64,000 bases of DNA from CAG-791 sp963593905 (GCA_963593905.1 CAVBBL010000002.1:1-64000), one strand, 5' to 3'; numbered from the stretch's first letter, positions 42,351 to 51,541 are shown. Notes: generated from the letters alone by a model not told the origin. Program-made: numbers and translations.

Positions 42351-44003
42351 CTATTCTTCTTCGCCGCTTTCAGGCTCTTCTTCAGTCTGAGAGACATAGA
42401 CCGTACGCTTTCTGGCCATTTCATCATTCGCCAGGTATTCGTCGTAGGTGGTCTCCTTGTCGATAATCCTGCCATCGGGCAGAATCTCGATGATGCGGTT
42501 GGCAGTGGTCTGTACCACCTGATGGTCACGGCAGGCGATGAGCTCCACGCCGGGGAACTTGATCATGCCGTCATTGAGGGCGGAGATGGACTCCATGTCC
42601 AGGTGGTTTGTGGGCTCGTCAAAAATCAGGCAGTTGGCACCGCTGATCATCATGGAGGAGAGCTGGCAGCGCACCTTCTCGCCACCGGAGAGGACTTTGA
42701 CCTTCTTTACGCCGTCTTCGCCGCGGAAGAGCATACGGCCCAGGAAGCCGCGAACATAGGTGACATCCTTATTCTGGGAATAAGCGGTGAGCCACTGGGT
42801 GATGTCACTGTCTGTATCAAAGAGGGTGGTGTTGTCCTTTTTAAAGTAGGACTGGGAAGTGGTAACACCCCACTTGTAGGTACCTTCGTCCGGCTCCATA
42901 TTGCCCATAAGAATCTCGAAGAGAGCGGTCTTGGCCTGCTCCTGAGAGCCTACAAAGGCAATCTTGTCATCATGCTTTACCACAAAGGATACATCATCTA
43001 AGAGCTTGACGCCGTTGATGGTCTTGGACAGGTGCTCTACCATCAATACTTCATTGCCAATCTCACGGTCGGGACGGAAATCAATGAAGGGATATTTACG
43101 GGAAGAGGGCTTGATCTCATCCAGCTCAATTTTCTCTAAGGCACGCTTACGGCTGGTAGCCTGCTTGGACTTGGAAGCGTTGGCGGAGAAACGGGAGATG
43201 AATTCCTTTAACTCCTTGATCTTTTCTTCCTTCTTCTTATTGGCTTCCTTCATCTGACGGATCATCAGCTGAGAAGATTCATACCAGAAATCATAGTTGC
43301 CGGCATACAGTGTGATCTTGCCGTAGTCGATATCGGCAATATCCGTGCATACTTTATTCAGGAAATAACGGTCGTGGGAGACCACGATGACGGTATTCTC
43401 GAAATTGATCAGGAACTCCTCCAACCAGGCAATAGCATCCAGATCCAGATGGTTGGTAGGCTCATCTAAAAGCAGGATGTCCGGATTGCCGAAGAGGGCT
43501 CTGGCCAGCAATACCTTCACCTTCTGGGCGCCGTTTAATTCATCCATGCGCTTATTGTGGTATTCAGTCTCGATGCCCAGACCGTTTAAGAGGGACTCTG
43601 CATCGGACTCGGCAGTATAACCGCCCATGGTGCCGTATTCCTCCTCCAGCTCGGCGGCCTTGATGCCGTCCTCGTCGGTGAAGTCTTCCTTCATGTAGAT
43701 GGCTTCCTTTTCCTTGCCGATCTCATACAGGCGTTTGTTGCCCTGAATGACGGTGTCAAGGACGATTTGGTCATTATATTTTTCCTGATCCTGCTCTAAG
43801 AAGGAAAGTCGCTGGCCGGGTGTGATCACCACACTGCCGCTGGTGGTCTCCAATTGACCGGAGAGAATCTTTAAAAAAGTGGATTTGCCTGCGCCGTTTG
43901 CGCCGATGATGCCGTAGCAGTTGCCTTCGGTAAATTTAATGCTGACATCCTCAAAAAGCGCCTTCTTGCCTACGCGCAGAGTAACACCGCTGGTACTGAT
44001 CAT
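42351..44003 (-). CDS. ABC-F family ATPase (YkpA/YbiT-like)
   Basis: ABC-F proteins bind ribosomes and have two ATPase domains without membrane parts. This one has 550 residues. Domain 1 has Walker A GANGAGKST and Walker B LLLDEPTNHLD, but the signature reads LNGAQ. The inter-domain arm is rich in Lys and Glu (about 255-310). Domain 2 has signature LSGGE and Walker B IFDEPTNHLD, but Walker A reads GSQEQAKTA and the switch region reads ACRDHQ. So one composite ATP site is intact and the other degenerate, which I recall also for B. subtilis YkpA. TGGAG lies 9 nt before the ATG at 44003. Confidence 0.88.
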   Translation of the reverse strand: MISTSGVTLRVGKKALFEDVSIKFTEGNCYGIIGANGAGKSTFLKILSGQLETTSGSVVITPGQRLSFLEQDQEKYNDQIVLDTVIQGNKRLYEIGKEKEAIYMKEDFTDEDGIKAAELEEEYGTMGGYTAESDAESLLNGLGIETEYHNKRMDELNGAQKVKVLLARALFGNPDILLLDEPTNHLDLDAIAWLEEFLINFENTVIVVSHDRYFLNKVCTDIADIDYGKITLYAGNYDFWYESSQLMIRQMKEANKKKEEKIKELKEFISRFSANASKSKQATSRKRALEKIELDEIKPSSRKYPFIDFRPDREIGNEVLMVEHLSKTINGVKLLDDVSFVVKHDDKIAFVGSQEQAKTALFEILMGNMEPDEGTYKWGVTTSQSYFKKDNTTLFDTDSDITQWLTAYSQNKDVTYVRGFLGRMLFRGEDGVKKVKVLSGGEKVRCQLSSMMISGANCLIFDEPTNHLDMESISALNDGMIKFPGVELIACRDHQVVQTTANRIIEILPDGRIIDKETTYDEYLANDEMARKRTVYVSQTEEEPESGEEE

Positions 44004-44250
44004 ACAAAATCTCCATTCCGCAGACGAAGGTGGGAAGGATCCAAGCATGAAGGATGCGATAATAGCAGCCGTGACAGAAGCTGTATTCGTAACGGCTGCG
44101 GACCGGTCAGTGTCGTCTGCGGCGCAGACCGGCTTGTTCGGACACCTGGCGGCATCCGGAACGTTACTTAGATCCCGGGATCTTACAACAGCTTCCTATT
44201 TTAAACTAAAATAATTATTCTTTCAATCACAGATGAAAATATGTTGCTGT

Positions 44251-44377
44251 TCGGACAGGCGGGCCTATCGGACGCGCTCTGAAAGCGCGCCCGATACCAT
44301 CCTCCGGCTTCGATGCAAACCTAAGCAAAACTGGTGCGCTGTGCAAAGGATGCGAGCCATTCTGTCACACGCCGGTC
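44251..44377 (-). repeat. Partial long-hairpin repeat element, copy R4a
   Basis: A truncated copy in reverse orientation. Its first 106 bp (44251-44356) are identical to 44496-44601 inside the complete copy next to it, an offset of 245 bp. It is fused head to tail with R4b. The stretch before it, 44049-44250, shows nothing recognisable. Confidence 0.85.
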
Positions 44378-44624
44378 ATGCCCCGGGGCGCGGCAGATGT
44401 CTCGCACCATGCACTTTGCACCGTTTTGCTAAGGTTTGCCTCTCACCTTTGGATGGCCGGCCCTTAACTCGCATCCCCGCTTGATGCGGGTCTGCTCGGA
44501 CAGGCGGGCCTATCGGACGCGCTCTGAAAGCGCGCCCGATACCATCCTCCGGCTTCGATGCAAACCTAAGCAAAACTGGTGCGCTGTGCAAAGGATGCGA
44601 GACATCTGCCGCGCCCCGGGGCAT
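44378..44624 (-). repeat. Long-hairpin repeat element, copy R4b
   Basis: A complete 247-bp copy in reverse orientation, ends ATGCCCCGGGG and CCCCGGGGCAT. Relative to R1 two end base pairs are changed on both arms (A-T to C-G and G-C to C-G). Both outer arms now read CAGATGTCTCGC, as if one arm had been copied onto the other. The next 285 nt up to cbiM show no other clear element. Confidence 0.85.
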
Positions 44625-44910
44625 TACATTTTGCCTGGAAATTCTAGCTAAACCTGCATTTCTTGAGCCACTCCGGTGGATTGCGGAAGTTAGCAGGGGA
44701 AGTTGTTGCTTTTCAGTGAAAATACGGCTGGGGACGCTTTGATCAGTAATCAGTACTTTCCTAAAATTATAAAAAAATGCTGGCGCTGTGGGTACCCGCG
44801 TTATGCTTGAATCATGCATAAAAAAATAAATGCTGTAAAAGACTATACGAAGATGAGAAAAATGTTATATACTGGACGAACAGATGTTTTAAAAAAGGGA
44901 GGTTACGATT

Positions 44911-45927
44911 ATGCACATGGCAGATGCACTGCTTTCCCCCGCAGTGGGAGGCATTATGTACGGCGCCGGGGCCGCGGGGCTGGCCTGGTCAGCTTATAAA
45001 TTAAAGAAGGAAGGCATGCAGGAGCAAAAGCTCCCTTTGATGGCAGTCTCCGGGGCATTTATCTTTGCGGCGCAGATGATCAATTTCAGCATTCCCGGGA
45101 CTGGATCCAGCGGACACATCGGCGGCGGTATTCTTTTGGCGGGTATATTGGGCGGTCCGGCGGCACTGCCGGTGATTGCGGCGGTATTGCTGATTCAATG
45201 CCTGTTTTTTACAGACGGCGGTTTGCTGGCCTACGGGGCCAATCTCTTTAATATGGGCGTGATTCCGTGTCTTTGTATCTGGCAGGTTATTTACAGGCCG
45301 CTTCTTGCAAAGAAGATTACAGCCAAGCGAATCTGGATCGCCAGTCTCTTATCAACGGTCTGCAGCCTGCAGCTGGGCGCCTTTGGAGTGGTGCTGGAGA
45401 CGAAGACCTCCGGGGTGACGGAGCTGCCTTTTGCTGCTTTTCTCGGACTGATGCAGCCTATTCACCTGGCTATCGGCATTGTGGAGGGCTGTATTACTGC
45501 GGCCGTGTTGACTTTTGTGTGGCAGATGCGTCCCCAGATTCTGGAAGAGGCATTGGGATGGAAGGATACTTGTGAAAAGAAAGCTTTTTCCCTCAAAAAG
45601 GTAATTCTGGTCTTGGCGATCCTGGCAATTGCTACAGGGGGCATCCTTTCTTTCTACGCCTCCTCAGATCCGGACGGACTGGAGTGGTCCATGGAGCGCA
45701 CGGCGGGCACCAGTGAGCTGGAGCGGACGGACAGCGTCCATGAAGCATCAGCACAGGTACAGACGAAGACCTCTATCATGGCCGACTATGATTATGAAGA
45801 CGGACAGGGAAAAGGAACCGGTACGGCAGGCATACTGGGAGCGGGCTTAACCTGCGGCCTGGTGCTTGTAATCGGCGGTATCGGTGCAGCAATCACCAGA
45901 GCAAAAAGACAAAAATCATTGCGATAA
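44911..45927 (+). CDS. cbiM: Cobalt ECF transporter substrate-binding component, CbiM fused to CbiN-like tail
   Basis: CbiM is the membrane component that binds Co2+ for import by an ECF transporter. The 338-residue protein begins MHMADALLSP; the N-terminal Met and His2 are the cobalt ligands in this family, which fixes the start. Six to seven helices follow (to ~240). Then a CbiN-like part with the PDGLEWS motif (near 253) and a last helix is fused in, so no separate cbiN is needed. GGGAGGT lies before the ATG. cbiQ and cbiO follow. No full cobalamin riboswitch is seen upstream. Confidence 0.93.
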   Translation: MHMADALLSPAVGGIMYGAGAAGLAWSAYKLKKEGMQEQKLPLMAVSGAFIFAAQMINFSIPGTGSSGHIGGGILLAGILGGPAALPVIAAVLLIQCLFFTDGGLLAYGANLFNMGVIPCLCIWQVIYRPLLAKKITAKRIWIASLLSTVCSLQLGAFGVVLETKTSGVTELPFAAFLGLMQPIHLAIGIVEGCITAAVLTFVWQMRPQILEEALGWKDTCEKKAFSLKKVILVLAILAIATGGILSFYASSDPDGLEWSMERTAGTSELERTDSVHEASAQVQTKTSIMADYDYEDGQGKGTGTAGILGAGLTCGLVLVIGGIGAAITRAKRQKSLR

Positions 45928-46084
45928 AGGCCATAAAGGCAATAAAGACCATAAAGGTCATAAAGGCTATAAAGACCATAAAGGCCGTAAAGGTTACAAA
46001 GGCTTTAAAGGCCTCAAAGACCTGAAGGGACTTAAAGAGCTCAAGGGACTCGGGGAACTTAAAGGCTTCAAATACCTCAAGGAC
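45923..46084. repeat. Tandem repeat of 9 nt, about eighteen units, between cbiM and cbiQ
   Basis: Units of the form XATAAAGGC run without break from the cbiM stop to 30 nt before cbiQ. In one frame they spell X-Lys-Gly (X moving from His/Tyr/Asn to Leu/Phe), and the Lys codon changes only between AAA and AAG. A 79-codon frame from GTG at 45884 crosses it and overlaps the cbiQ start by 8 nt, but no SD supports it, so I annotate the DNA repeat only. Confidence 0.8.
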
Positions 46085-46115
46085 CTCATGATAAGTTGCG
46101 GGAGTAAGGGACGAA

Positions 46116-46916
46116 ATGAGTGATATCAGAAGCAAAATAAATATGCTCTATTCCCTGGAACAGTTGGCAGAGGAGGACAGTGTGATACACAGACTGCATC
46201 CCTCTGCTAAGATTCTTGTGACAGTTGTTTACCTGCTCTGTGTGATTTCCGGTCCGCGGGATGTCCTGCATGTGCTTTTGCCTTTTTTGTTCTATCCGGT
46301 AGTGATGATGAGCGTGGCACAGATTCCCTTTAGCATGATCTTAGGGAGAGCGACAGCAGCGCTGCCTTTTTGTATCTTTGCCGGTATCAGCAATCTGATT
46401 CTGGACAGAGAAGTGGCGACTCGATTAGGGATGATTCCCGTGACCGCCGGCGCTGTTTCCTTCGCAGTGCTGCTGCTGCGTACATATCTGTGCGTTAGCG
46501 CCGTGCTGATTCTGGCGTCGGTGACACCTTTTGCAAAGATCACTCTGCAGCTGCGCAGGCTTCATGTACCGGCTTTTATGGTAATGCTTCTGGAGATGAT
46601 TTATCGATACATCAGTGTGTTGGCCCAGGAGGCAGCTACCATGGTGACTGCCTACCGACTTCGCAGCAACGGCAGTAAATGGCCATCCCTGCGGGAATTC
46701 GGGCCTTTTGTGGGAGAACTTCTATTGCGGAGTACAGACAGAGCGGAGCGGATTTGGCAGGCTATGCAGTGTCGGTGCTTTTCCTTGCACAGTCTGCCGA
46801 TACAGCGGGAGAAATGGAAAGGAAAGGATGTACTCTTCGTGCTGGCAGGATGCGGCTCATCGGTTCTCTTTCGCTTATGGGATTTCTCTGCATGGCTGGG
46901 AGGTCTTTTTTTGTAA
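46116..46916 (+). CDS. cbiQ: Cobalt ECF transporter transmembrane component
   Basis: CbiQ is the scaffold membrane subunit that couples the ATPase to CbiM. The 266-residue protein has four to five hydrophobic segments and the family motif region ITLQLRRLHVPAFMVMLLEMIYRYISVL (only the start and end are diagnostic), followed by the second coupling motif near RLRSNGSK. It starts with ATG at 46116 behind GTAAGGGA, after the 9-nt repeat array. It continues the cbiM operon. Confidence 0.9.
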   Translation: MSDIRSKINMLYSLEQLAEEDSVIHRLHPSAKILVTVVYLLCVISGPRDVLHVLLPFLFYPVVMMSVAQIPFSMILGRATAALPFCIFAGISNLILDREVATRLGMIPVTAGAVSFAVLLLRTYLCVSAVLILASVTPFAKITLQLRRLHVPAFMVMLLEMIYRYISVLAQEAATMVTAYRLRSNGSKWPSLREFGPFVGELLLRSTDRAERIWQAMQCRCFSLHSLPIQREKWKGKDVLFVLAGCGSSVLFRLWDFSAWLGGLFL

Positions 46917-47054
46917 AGAGCGGCAGGCAAAATGAGGTATCAAAATAATGAGACGGAGAGAATGAGAAGAAACATCGTAATGGAGAAGCAAGATGGCGGA
47001 ATGGAGATTGGAAAAGAAAATGCCGCAGACGGACGACAGAGGGGATACAGCGCT

Positions 47055-47765
47055 ATGATCCGGATAAAGGATTGGACAGTGGCTTACCCGGATGGCACTG
47101 TGGCCATCGATCATATCAATGCGCAAATCAAGGAAGGGGAGCATGTGGCCTTGATCGGCGCCAACGGCGCCGGAAAGAGCACACTGCTTTTGTCCATGGT
47201 GGGGGTGTTGCCCGGAAATGGTTTGGTGGAGATCGACGGCACGGTCCTTCAGAGACAGCATTTTAAGGAAATCAGGAGAAAAACAGGAATGGTCTTTCAA
47301 AATCCGGACGATCAGCTCTTTTTGCCCACAGTCTACGACAATATTGCCTTCGGTCCGAGAAATTTAGGATTGGATGAAACCACGGTAAATTGCCGGGTGG
47401 AAGACAGACTGCGGATGCTGCAGATAGAGGATTTGCGGGATAAAGCGGCTATGAAGCTCTCCGGCGGAGAGAAGCGTATGGTGGCTATGGCTACGGTCCT
47501 GGCTATGAAGCCATCGGTGATGCTCTTTGATGAGCCCACGGCTTTTCTGGATCCTAAGGCCAGGCGGAACCTGATCCGCATCTTGCAAAAGCTTCCTCAT
47601 ACCATGCTCATCGCCACCCACGATCTGACCTTTGCCGCACAGGTGTGTCCCCGCAGCATATTGCTGAAGAAGGGAAAAATCCTGGCAGAGGGGGCAAGTG
47701 CAGAGCTGCTCTATGATGTAGAACGGATGGAAGAAGCAGAGGTAGAAGCCATAGGCGTGGAATGA
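47055..47765 (+). CDS. cbiO: Cobalt ECF transporter ATPase
   Basis: CbiO provides ATP for cobalt uptake. From the start used here it has 236 residues. It shows Walker A GANGAGKST, Q-loop FQNPDDQLF, signature LSGGEKRM, Walker B VMLFDEPTAFLD and switch ATHDL, all intact. The start at 47055 gives the usual N-terminus MIRIKDWTVAYPDG, with GAGGGGA 9 nt upstream. In-frame ATGs at 46932 and 46980 would add a charged extension with weaker SDs and cannot be excluded. It is the last gene of the cbi operon. Confidence 0.9.
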   Translation: MIRIKDWTVAYPDGTVAIDHINAQIKEGEHVALIGANGAGKSTLLLSMVGVLPGNGLVEIDGTVLQRQHFKEIRRKTGMVFQNPDDQLFLPTVYDNIAFGPRNLGLDETTVNCRVEDRLRMLQIEDLRDKAAMKLSGGEKRMVAMATVLAMKPSVMLFDEPTAFLDPKARRNLIRILQKLPHTMLIATHDLTFAAQVCPRSILLKKGKILAEGASAELLYDVERMEEAEVEAIGVE

Positions 47766-47769
47766 TACG

Positions 47770-47952
47770 AAGTGTGAAAAGTTTGAAAGAAATGCCTGAT
47801 GGCATTTCTTTCAAACTGCATGGATGCCGTAAACGTCATCAATGCAAGATCACATCGGAGAATTCGCCTGCGCGAAATTCTCCTCTTTATGCCGCAGTAA
47901 ACTGCGGCATAAAGAGGTAAGAATGTAAAAGCATACTTTTCACACTTTTTTA
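47770..47952. terminator. Multi-branched terminator structure between cbiO and araC genes
   Basis: An outer 13-bp stem (AAGTGTGAAAAGT at 47770-47782, complement 47935-47947, then T run) encloses several hairpins. One has a 17-bp stem with TGAT loop (47780-47817), one is the GGAGAATT/AATTCTCC module (near 47857-47883), and one has a 16-bp stem with TAAA loop (47882-47917). The last ends in AAAGAGG and is followed by ATG then TAA, so it looks like a gene leader without its gene. The outer 3' arm overlaps the end of the araC gene. Confidence 0.65.
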
Positions 47953-48899
47953 TTGTTTGGAATGACAGAGGCGATTGATTTTCTGTGATCCTGTCGATAG
48001 GCACTGGGAGTCATACCATAATAGCGGTGAAAGGCAGCGGAAAAATGCTCTGCGCAGGAAAATCCCAGCTGTTCACCGATGAGGGCAATGCTTTCCATAG
48101 AAGAGTGGAGAAGCGCTGCGGCTGCGGACATGCGTGCCGCGGTTTTTTTTTGCTGGAAACTCTGATCATATTGCTCGCGCAAAAGACGCTGGGTCTGTCT
48201 GGGGGAAAGCCCCAATTTTTCAGACAGCGCCGGCAGGGTCAAAGTGGCATAGTCATATAGAAAGCACTCCTCCAGAAGCAGAGACTGTCTGGTGCGCAGG
48301 TCAAGAGGGGAGGGGATTGCGGTGATGCTGCCGGCGCTTGTGCTGTGAGATGTACTGCAGCCTGCGCTTTCGTAATTGCGCACCATGCGCACAATGCATT
48401 GCTGCAGGAGGCTGCGCACTTCGATGGCAAAGCCGGTTCTGCAGGCGGAGAGCTCTTCAAAAAGTGTTTGCAGCAGTGTCTCCAGCTGCTGGCCATCCTC
48501 TCCGATCCACAGCTTTTGAGCCAGAAAACGGGAGACTATCGTGTTTGCTCGCTTTTCCCGCTGCGTGATGTGGAAATAGATACAGTATTCCGCCATAGGA
48601 TCATTGGGGTCTGCGAACTGCTCATGCATGACACCGGGGCCGGTGACGTAAAGAGAGCCGGCTTGCAGGGGAAAACAGGTGCCGTCCAGATAGACTTCTC
48701 CCTTTCCGTAGGGAATGAAATGAATCTCAAAGCTGCCCTGGGTGTGAGAGTGGGCAGGTATGGGGCGCTTAAACTGTTCAAAGACAATGTTCAGCGCACA
48801 GATGGTATAGCCCTCCAGAGAGAAGGAAAAGTCCAGATTGTCATATCTTTTGCGAAGGGACACCGCTGTGGGCGACTTATTTTCGGTGGTTACTTTCAA
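47940..48899 (-). CDS. AraC family transcriptional regulator
   Basis: The 319-residue protein has an N-terminal cupin sensing domain (AHSHTQGSFEIHFIPYG near 50-66) and a C-terminal pair of helix-turn-helix units (about 215-310; LTLPALSEKLGLSPRQTQRLL). The start is TTG at 48899, with AAAGGAG 9 nt upstream; no ATG exists near the start of the conserved domain. It is divergent from the dehydrogenase/reductase pair at 49393, so it probably regulates them. The inducer is unknown. Confidence 0.85.
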   Translation of the reverse strand: MKVTTENKSPTAVSLRKRYDNLDFSFSLEGYTICALNIVFEQFKRPIPAHSHTQGSFEIHFIPYGKGEVYLDGTCFPLQAGSLYVTGPGVMHEQFADPNDPMAEYCIYFHITQREKRANTIVSRFLAQKLWIGEDGQQLETLLQTLFEELSACRTGFAIEVRSLLQQCIVRMVRNYESAGCSTSHSTSAGSITAIPSPLDLRTRQSLLLEECFLYDYATLTLPALSEKLGLSPRQTQRLLREQYDQSFQQKKTAARMSAAAALLHSSMESIALIGEQLGFSCAEHFSAAFHRYYGMTPSAYRQDHRKSIASVIPNNKKV

Positions 48900-49358
48900 A
48901 GATATGTTCTCCTTTCATGATGCGAAGCAAAAGGACTTTGGGTATAGGTTACTCAAATTTATGTGTCCTGCGCAAGCTCGTCGGAATTTCAGACCTTTTA
49001 ACGCTGGTATATCTTCGTACAAAGGTTGACAGTTTAACAGTAGGTTTACAGGTGGAACAGGTTGGACAGCTTTTTGCTGAAAAATTCGCTAACACGCCAT
49101 AACTATGGGAATAATGTCATCTTTGTGTCTTATTTTAGCATATTATGTGTCTTAAAATGAAGAAATGAAGACAGTAAAAGTAAACCAAAAGCGAAGGAAA
49201 AGTGCGTATTATAGACGACAATCACAATCATAGACAGCTGTTGCATAGACACCTGCCGGGCGTGCAGAAAACATCCGCTGTTTATTATTCATCAGTATGG
49301 CTTTACTGGGACGACTGTTGCTGCTACGCACAAAGGGGAAAGCAAAAACAAGAGGGCT

Positions 49359-49388
49359 GCCGCAATAAACTGCGGCACAGAAAGGGGG
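49359..49388 (+). promoter_or_regulatory. SD-adjacent hairpin before the alcohol dehydrogenase
   Basis: GCCGCA (49359-49364) and TGCGGC (49371-49376) form a stem 2 nt before the SD AGAAAGGGGG. The remaining 48900-49358 has a TTGACA at 49025 but no clear -10, and no other gene that I can support. Confidence 0.5.
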
Positions 49389-49392
49389 ATTT

Positions 49393-50448
49393 ATGGCAGT
49401 CAAAATGATGGGGGCGATTCTGCCTGGCAACAGTACAGTGGAGTTAAAGGAGTTTGTTGTTCCAAAGCCCGGACACGGACAGGTCTTGGTAAAGACCAAA
49501 GCGACCACTATTTGCGGCAGTGATATCCGCTGCATTTACAGAGAACACGTGGGCAAGGGGCCGGAGGGATACATTCCCGGTATGGCAGCCGGTCATGAGC
49601 CCTGCGGTATCATCGAGGAAGTGGGCGAGGGTATGCGCCGGTTTAAGAAGGGCGATCGTGTCATCGTCTATCATATTTCCGGCTGCGGCGTCTGCTATGA
49701 CTGCCGCCGAGGATATTACATTTCCTGCAAGAGCCCGCTGCGGCAGGCCTACGGCTGGCAGAGAAACGGCGGTATGGCTCCGTATATCCTCTGCGACGAA
49801 AAGGATCTGATCGCACTGCCGGATGAGCTGACCTACAAGGACGGCGCACAGGTGGCCTGCGGTTTCGGCACCGTTTATGAGGCTATTGAAAAAATCGGTA
49901 TCAGCGGCAATGACGCAGTACTGGTGACAGGTCTCGGTCCGGTAGGACTGGCTGCATTGATGCTGTGCAAGGCTATGGGCGCTACCAAGCTTATCGGCGT
50001 AGAGGGTAATCCCTATCGTATTGAACTGGCCAAAAAGCTGGGCCTGGTGGATTATGTATTTGAGCCCGGGGAGGATACGGTGGAGCAGATCAAGGCGGTG
50101 ACCGGCGGTTACGGTGTAGAGAGAGCCATCGACGCCAGCGCTTCCGACGGCGGCCGGCAGACCGCTGTGAGAGCTACCAGAGAGTGGGGAAAGATCGCTC
50201 TGGTAGGAGAAGGCAATACCATGAGTTTAAATCCCAGTCCTGACATGATTCATGGACAGAAGACGATCTATGGCTCCTGGGTGACCTCTCTGTGGAAGAT
50301 GGAGGATCTGGTGGAGCATCTGGTGCGCTGGGGCATTCACCCGGAGGATCTTATCACTGACGAGTTCCCCCTGGAAAAGGCGGATGATGCCTATCGTTTG
50401 ATGGCAAGCGGTCAGTGCGGTAAGGTGGCAGTAGTATTCCCAGACTAA
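49393..50448 (+). CDS. Zinc-dependent medium-chain alcohol dehydrogenase
   Basis: The 351-residue enzyme belongs to the sorbitol/threonine dehydrogenase-like group. It shows the catalytic zinc residues in TTICGSDI and GHEPCG, the four-cysteine structural zinc loop (CGVCYDCRRGYYISC, near 96-110) and the NAD(P)-binding GLGPVGLAALM. AGAAAGGGGG precedes the ATG. It is followed after 23 nt by an aldo-keto reductase, so both likely act on one polyol, sugar or alcohol. The substrate is unknown. Confidence 0.88.
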   Translation: MAVKMMGAILPGNSTVELKEFVVPKPGHGQVLVKTKATTICGSDIRCIYREHVGKGPEGYIPGMAAGHEPCGIIEEVGEGMRRFKKGDRVIVYHISGCGVCYDCRRGYYISCKSPLRQAYGWQRNGGMAPYILCDEKDLIALPDELTYKDGAQVACGFGTVYEAIEKIGISGNDAVLVTGLGPVGLAALMLCKAMGATKLIGVEGNPYRIELAKKLGLVDYVFEPGEDTVEQIKAVTGGYGVERAIDASASDGGRQTAVRATREWGKIALVGEGNTMSLNPSPDMIHGQKTIYGSWVTSLWKMEDLVEHLVRWGIHPEDLITDEFPLEKADDAYRLMASGQCGKVAVVFPD

Positions 50449-50471
50449 GGAAAGGAAAACGTGCAGGAAAT

Positions 50472-51485
50472 ATGACAGAAAAAAGGATTGATTACAGCAG
50501 TCAGGTGCCCTGCTATACGTTGGCGGACGGCAGCAGGATTCCTGCCATCGGCCTCGGCACCTTCGGCTCGGATAAATATGGTGCAAAGGAAATTGCAGAG
50601 GCAGTTTACGGAGCTGTCAGTGCAGGTTATCGGCTCATTGACTGCGCCGCTGTCTACATGAATGAGAAAGAGATCGGACAGGTGCTGCACAGGGTCATGG
50701 AAGAGGGCATAGTGACCAGAGAGGAACTGTATGTGACTTCCAAAGTATGGAACGATCAGCATCGCCACGTGGTAGAGTCCTGTCAGCAAAGCCTGGATGA
50801 TCTTCAGCTTGATTACGTAGATCTGTATTTTCTGCATTGGCCTTTCCCCAACTACCACGCACCCCATTGCAGCGGAGATTCCAGAAATCCGGATTCCAGG
50901 CCCTTTTGTGTGGAGGAATTCATGGATGCCTGGCAGCAGCTGGAGGAACTGGTGGACAGAGGACTGGCCAAAAACATAGCCATGTCCAATATGACGATCC
51001 CCAAGCTGGAAGCAGTGCTCCCTCTTTGCAGGATCAAGCCGGCTGCCATCGAGATGGAACTGCATCCTTCCTTCCAGCAAAGAGCGCTCTTTGATTATGT
51101 AACGGAAAAGGGTATACAGCCCATCGGCTTTTGTCCCATCGGCTCTCCCTCCAGACCGGAGAGAGACCGGACGCCGGAGGATGTGGCGGATGTGGAGCTT
51201 CCTTCCGTAAAGGCGGCGGCAGCAGCCCACGGAGATCATCCGGCAGTGACCTGCCTGAAATGGGCCGTGCAGAATGGACAGATTCCAATTCCTTTTTCTG
51301 TTAAAGAGGCGCAGTATATCAATAATCTCAAAGCCAGCTTCGAGGATCCGCTGACCAAAGAGGAAATGAAGGCGATCGCCGCAGAGGATAAAGACTGTCG
51401 TTTGGTTAAGGGCCAGGTATTTCTCTGGCCGGGAGCCAAGGGGTGGGAAGACCTCTGGGATTTAGACGGAACGATCACAAAATAA
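50472..51485 (+). CDS. Aldo-keto reductase
   Basis: The 337-residue TIM-barrel oxidoreductase uses NAD(P)H to reduce carbonyls. The catalytic tetrad is visible: Asp in IDCAAVYMNE, Tyr in the same stretch, Lys in VTSKVWND and His in YFLHWPFP. It has an insertion after the His (residues ~128-150). GGAAAGG lies upstream of the ATG. It forms an operon with the dehydrogenase at 49393. A tandem repeat and a terminator end the unit. Confidence 0.9.
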   Translation: MTEKRIDYSSQVPCYTLADGSRIPAIGLGTFGSDKYGAKEIAEAVYGAVSAGYRLIDCAAVYMNEKEIGQVLHRVMEEGIVTREELYVTSKVWNDQHRHVVESCQQSLDDLQLDYVDLYFLHWPFPNYHAPHCSGDSRNPDSRPFCVEEFMDAWQQLEELVDRGLAKNIAMSNMTIPKLEAVLPLCRIKPAAIEMELHPSFQQRALFDYVTEKGIQPIGFCPIGSPSRPERDRTPEDVADVELPSVKAAAAAHGDHPAVTCLKWAVQNGQIPIPFSVKEAQYINNLKASFEDPLTKEEMKAIAAEDKDCRLVKGQVFLWPGAKGWEDLWDLDGTITK

Positions 51486-51491
51486 GCAAAA

Positions 51492-51536
51492 TAAACATAA
51501 CAAACATAACGAACAGAACAAACAGAACAAACAGAA
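51492..51536. repeat. Tandem repeat of 9 nt, five units
   Basis: Units of the form ACAAACAGA (51492, 51501, 51510, 51519, 51528; the last two are identical to each other) lie between the aldo-keto reductase stop and its terminator. Confidence 0.75.
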
Positions 51537-51541
51537 ACAGG

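Noticed and set aside
44640..44910. Cobalamin riboswitch before cbiM (GCCACT and GGGAAG are present near 44668-44702).
   Set aside because: The other conserved boxes are not found in the right order, so the two short matches are likely chance.
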